Positions 5,175 to 6,677 of a stretch of 6,677 bases of DNA are shown here, piece after piece; position 1 is the stretch's first letter, and each line of letters starts with the position of its first letter. The stretch covers positions 47,520 through 54,196 of the forward strand of contig DAVH01000056.1 of the NCBI GenBank assembly GCA_002508545.1, read 5' to 3'. Under the pieces are notes generated by a model. The model saw only the letters and a list, made by a program, of their open reading frames with translations. It was not told the origin of the DNA and ran no database searches. The stretch is from Methanomassiliicoccus sp. UBA6. Lineage in GTDB: Archaea; Thermoplasmatota; Thermoplasmata; Methanomassiliicoccales; Methanomassiliicoccaceae. A program made the position numbers and the translations under genes.

Positions 5175-5342
5175 ATGGAAGCTTCATTGATGCCGAGAGC
5201 GTGCGGGGGCGGCGAGGGCGCCGCGGATATCCGCCGTGATACCGACGGGACCACGGTACGGTCCGGTCACCCTGAGGACAGCGACCCGGTCCGTTTCAGC
5301 AGCGAAGCGGGCCGGAGGCCGGAAAGGGGGCCACCCTCATGA
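5175..5342 (+). CDS. Doubtful 55-residue frame overlapping the flavoprotein start
   Basis: This frame encodes 55 residues (MEASLMPRACGGGEGAADI and onward), polar and rich in Gly, Arg, Asp and Pro, with no motif I recognise. Three features favour translation: GAGGT (5164-5168 region) sits 6 bases before the ATG at 5175, a TATA-like element lies at a suitable distance upstream, and its TGA overlaps the flavoprotein ATG in the ATGA arrangement typical of translational coupling. Against it are the weak protein character and the high chance of open frames in GC-rich DNA. It could be a leader peptide, a small protein, or no gene at all. The in-frame ATG at 5130 precedes the predicted transcription start and is unlikely. 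Confidence 0.3.
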   Translation: MEASLMPRACGGGEGAADIRRDTDGTTVRSGHPEDSDPVRFSSEAGRRPERGPPS

Positions 5343-6677
5343 TATCGCCCGATCACGGTCTCGAGGGAAGCCCCTTCTCCTACTGGATCGAATCCACGGC
5401 GGCGACCGACTATCCGAGCATGCCCGACGGCGCAAAGGCGGACGTGGCCATCATCGGCGGGGGGATCGCCGGCATCACCGCGGCCGTTCTCCTCAAGAAG
5501 AGGGGGCTCAGGGTGGCGATCGTCGAGGCCAGCCGCCTGGCCACCCTGGCCTCTGGGCATACGACCGCCCACATATCGGCGGCCGCCACGCCGTCCTACT
5601 ACAGCAAGATCGCCGAGAAGTTCGGCGAGGGCAGTGCCAGGGTGTGCGCGCGGTCGGTCCTCGACTCCATCGAGACGATCGACGCCCTGGTCAAGGAGCA
5701 CGGCATCGATTGCGATCACTCCCGCGCCACAGAGTACCTGTACGGCGCGAGCGACCAGGCATACAACGAGCTGTCGGAGGAGGGGCGGCTGGAATCGAGG
5801 ATAGGATTGCCGGTAAGCTTCGAGGACACCGCTCCCCTGCCGTTCATGACCCACGGGGCTTTGAAGTACACCGGCCAGGCGGAGTTCCACCCGCGGAAGT
5901 ACCTCCTGGGACTGGCGGCGACCGTACCCGGGGACGGCTGCCACATCTTCGAGAACACCAGGGTCCGCTCGGTCAGCGAGGGGGACACCTGCACCGTCCG
6001 GACGGACCGGGGGACGATGAAAGCCCGTGACGTGGTGTTCGCTACCGGCTCCCCCATCTCCAATCTAGGTTTCCTGCACGCCCGCATGACCACGCGGCGC
6101 TCGTACGTGCTCGGCCTGCGGACGGAGGACCGCCTTCCCGAGCACGCGATGTTCTACAGTTCCGAGACTCCCTGCCACTACATCCGCTCGACGTCCTCCG
6201 GGCTCTTGCTCGTGGGCGGAGAGGACCACACCACCGGGGAGGCCGCCGACACCACCAGATGCTACACCTGGCTGGAGAGGTTCTGCCGGGTGAGCTTCAA
6301 TGTGAGGTCGATAGACTACAGCTGGTCGACGCAGGACCAGTATCCCTTCGACATGCTGCCGTTCATCGGCCTCCTGCCCGGGAGCAGGCACCAGTACGTG
6401 GCGACGGGCTTCAAGGGCACGGGGATGACCTATGGGACCCTGTCAGGGATGATAATCTCCGACCTCATAACCGGGGGCAGCAGCCCCTACGGTTCGCTGT
6501 ACGCGCCCGGCCGGGTCGACCTTAGAGCTTCCGGGCAACGGCTCCTGCGGCGCAACGCGCACGTGGCCAAGATTTTCGCCGCCGACCGGTTCCGGAGCTA
6601 CGACCCGTCATCCCGGTTGAGCAATGGCGAGGCGGGGATCATCATCATGGACGGCGAGAGGGCGGCCGCCTACCGCG
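5339..6677 (+). CDS. FAD-dependent oxidoreductase with (cut-off) C-terminal Rieske domain, partial
   Basis: The frame is open from 5339 to the window edge (446 complete codons), so the 3' end is missing. The N-terminal SYWIEST (14-20) and GHTTAHISA (73-81) match DAO-type flavoproteins of the Bacillus YhfW kind. The dinucleotide-binding motif is VAIIGGGIAG (36-45), with Glu63 at the end of the second strand expected to bind the FAD ribose. AEFHPRKYLLGLA (181-193), DVVFATGSPI (231-240) and the C-terminal FAD motif YVATGFKGTGMTYG (353-366) follow in normal order. The last residues, LSNGEAGIIIMDGERAAAYR (427-446), look like the first strands of the Rieske [2Fe-2S] domain that ends such proteins; the CxH and CxxH ligands would lie beyond the window. 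It is probably cytosolic, with unknown substrate. AAGGGGG (5324-5330) is a possible ribosome binding site 8 bases upstream. Confidence 0.9.
   Translation, partial: MISPDHGLEGSPFSYWIESTAATDYPSMPDGAKADVAIIGGGIAGITAAVLLKKRGLRVAIVEASRLATLASGHTTAHISAAATPSYYSKIAEKFGEGSARVCARSVLDSIETIDALVKEHGIDCDHSRATEYLYGASDQAYNELSEEGRLESRIGLPVSFEDTAPLPFMTHGALKYTGQAEFHPRKYLLGLAATVPGDGCHIFENTRVRSVSEGDTCTVRTDRGTMKARDVVFATGSPISNLGFLHARMTTRRSYVLGLRTEDRLPEHAMFYSSETPCHYIRSTSSGLLLVGGEDHTTGEAADTTRCYTWLERFCRVSFNVRSIDYSWSTQDQYPFDMLPFIGLLPGSRHQYVATGFKGTGMTYGTLSGMIISDLITGGSSPYGSLYAPGRVDLRASGQRLLRRNAHVAKIFAADRFRSYDPSSRLSNGEAGIIIMDGERAAAYR

Noticed and set aside
5236..6030. A 264-codon plus-strand frame inside the flavoprotein gene, and a minus-strand frame at 5267-5944.
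   Set aside because: They overlap a clear FAD-binding protein in another frame and have Arg/Gly/His-rich translations typical of shadows.

Overview
The window looks like chromosomal DNA of a GC-rich archaeon, most plausibly a Methanomassiliicoccales/Thermoplasmata-type methanogen lineage. This is an inference from four things: a DUF2769-type cysteine-rich protein (a family I associate with methanogenic archaea), frequent AGG arginine codons alongside ATA isoleucine codons, Shine-Dalgarno sites of the GGAGG/GGTGG type, and short T/A-rich elements about 35-55 bases before several starts that fit archaeal TATA boxes. No rRNA, tRNA, CRISPR array, insertion sequence or phage gene was seen. Naming the organism would need a protein database search.

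Layout. 87-329 (+) is an 80-residue protein with ten cysteines (DUF2769). It converges on 380-1030 (-), a class I SAM-dependent methyltransferase. Upstream of that on the same strand is 1142-2596 (-), a polytopic polysaccharide-type flippase. A roughly 300-base divergent intergenic region (2597-2912) separates the flippase from 2913-3506 (+), a thioredoxin-fold protein that has lost the first active-site cysteine and the cis-proline. It converges on 3581-4378 (-), a long-form TspO/MBR-like membrane protein. A 243-base spacer rich in inverted repeats follows, then 4622-4900 (-), a highly charged 92-residue protein of unknown function with a strong ribosome binding site and a perfect 10-bp-arm palindrome directly upstream. 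A second, 274-base divergent region leads to a doubtful 55-residue frame (5175-5342, +). Its stop overlaps the start of the last gene, an FAD-dependent oxidoreductase (5339 to beyond 6677, +) whose C-terminal Rieske domain is just beginning when the window ends.

Genes working together. No single pathway is evident. The genes alternate in strand and mostly look like independent transcription units. The methyltransferase and flippase may be co-transcribed (111-base gap), although nothing else here belongs to a glycan cluster. The right half has a loose redox or oxygen-response flavour: a thioredoxin-like protein, TspO (a porphyrin-binding family), and a flavin/Rieske oxidoreductase. I do not see a clearly new multi-gene system. 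The items most worth a second look are the palindromic operator candidate at 4910-4930, the degenerate thioredoxin with its CPSC tail, and the small frame coupled to the flavoprotein gene.
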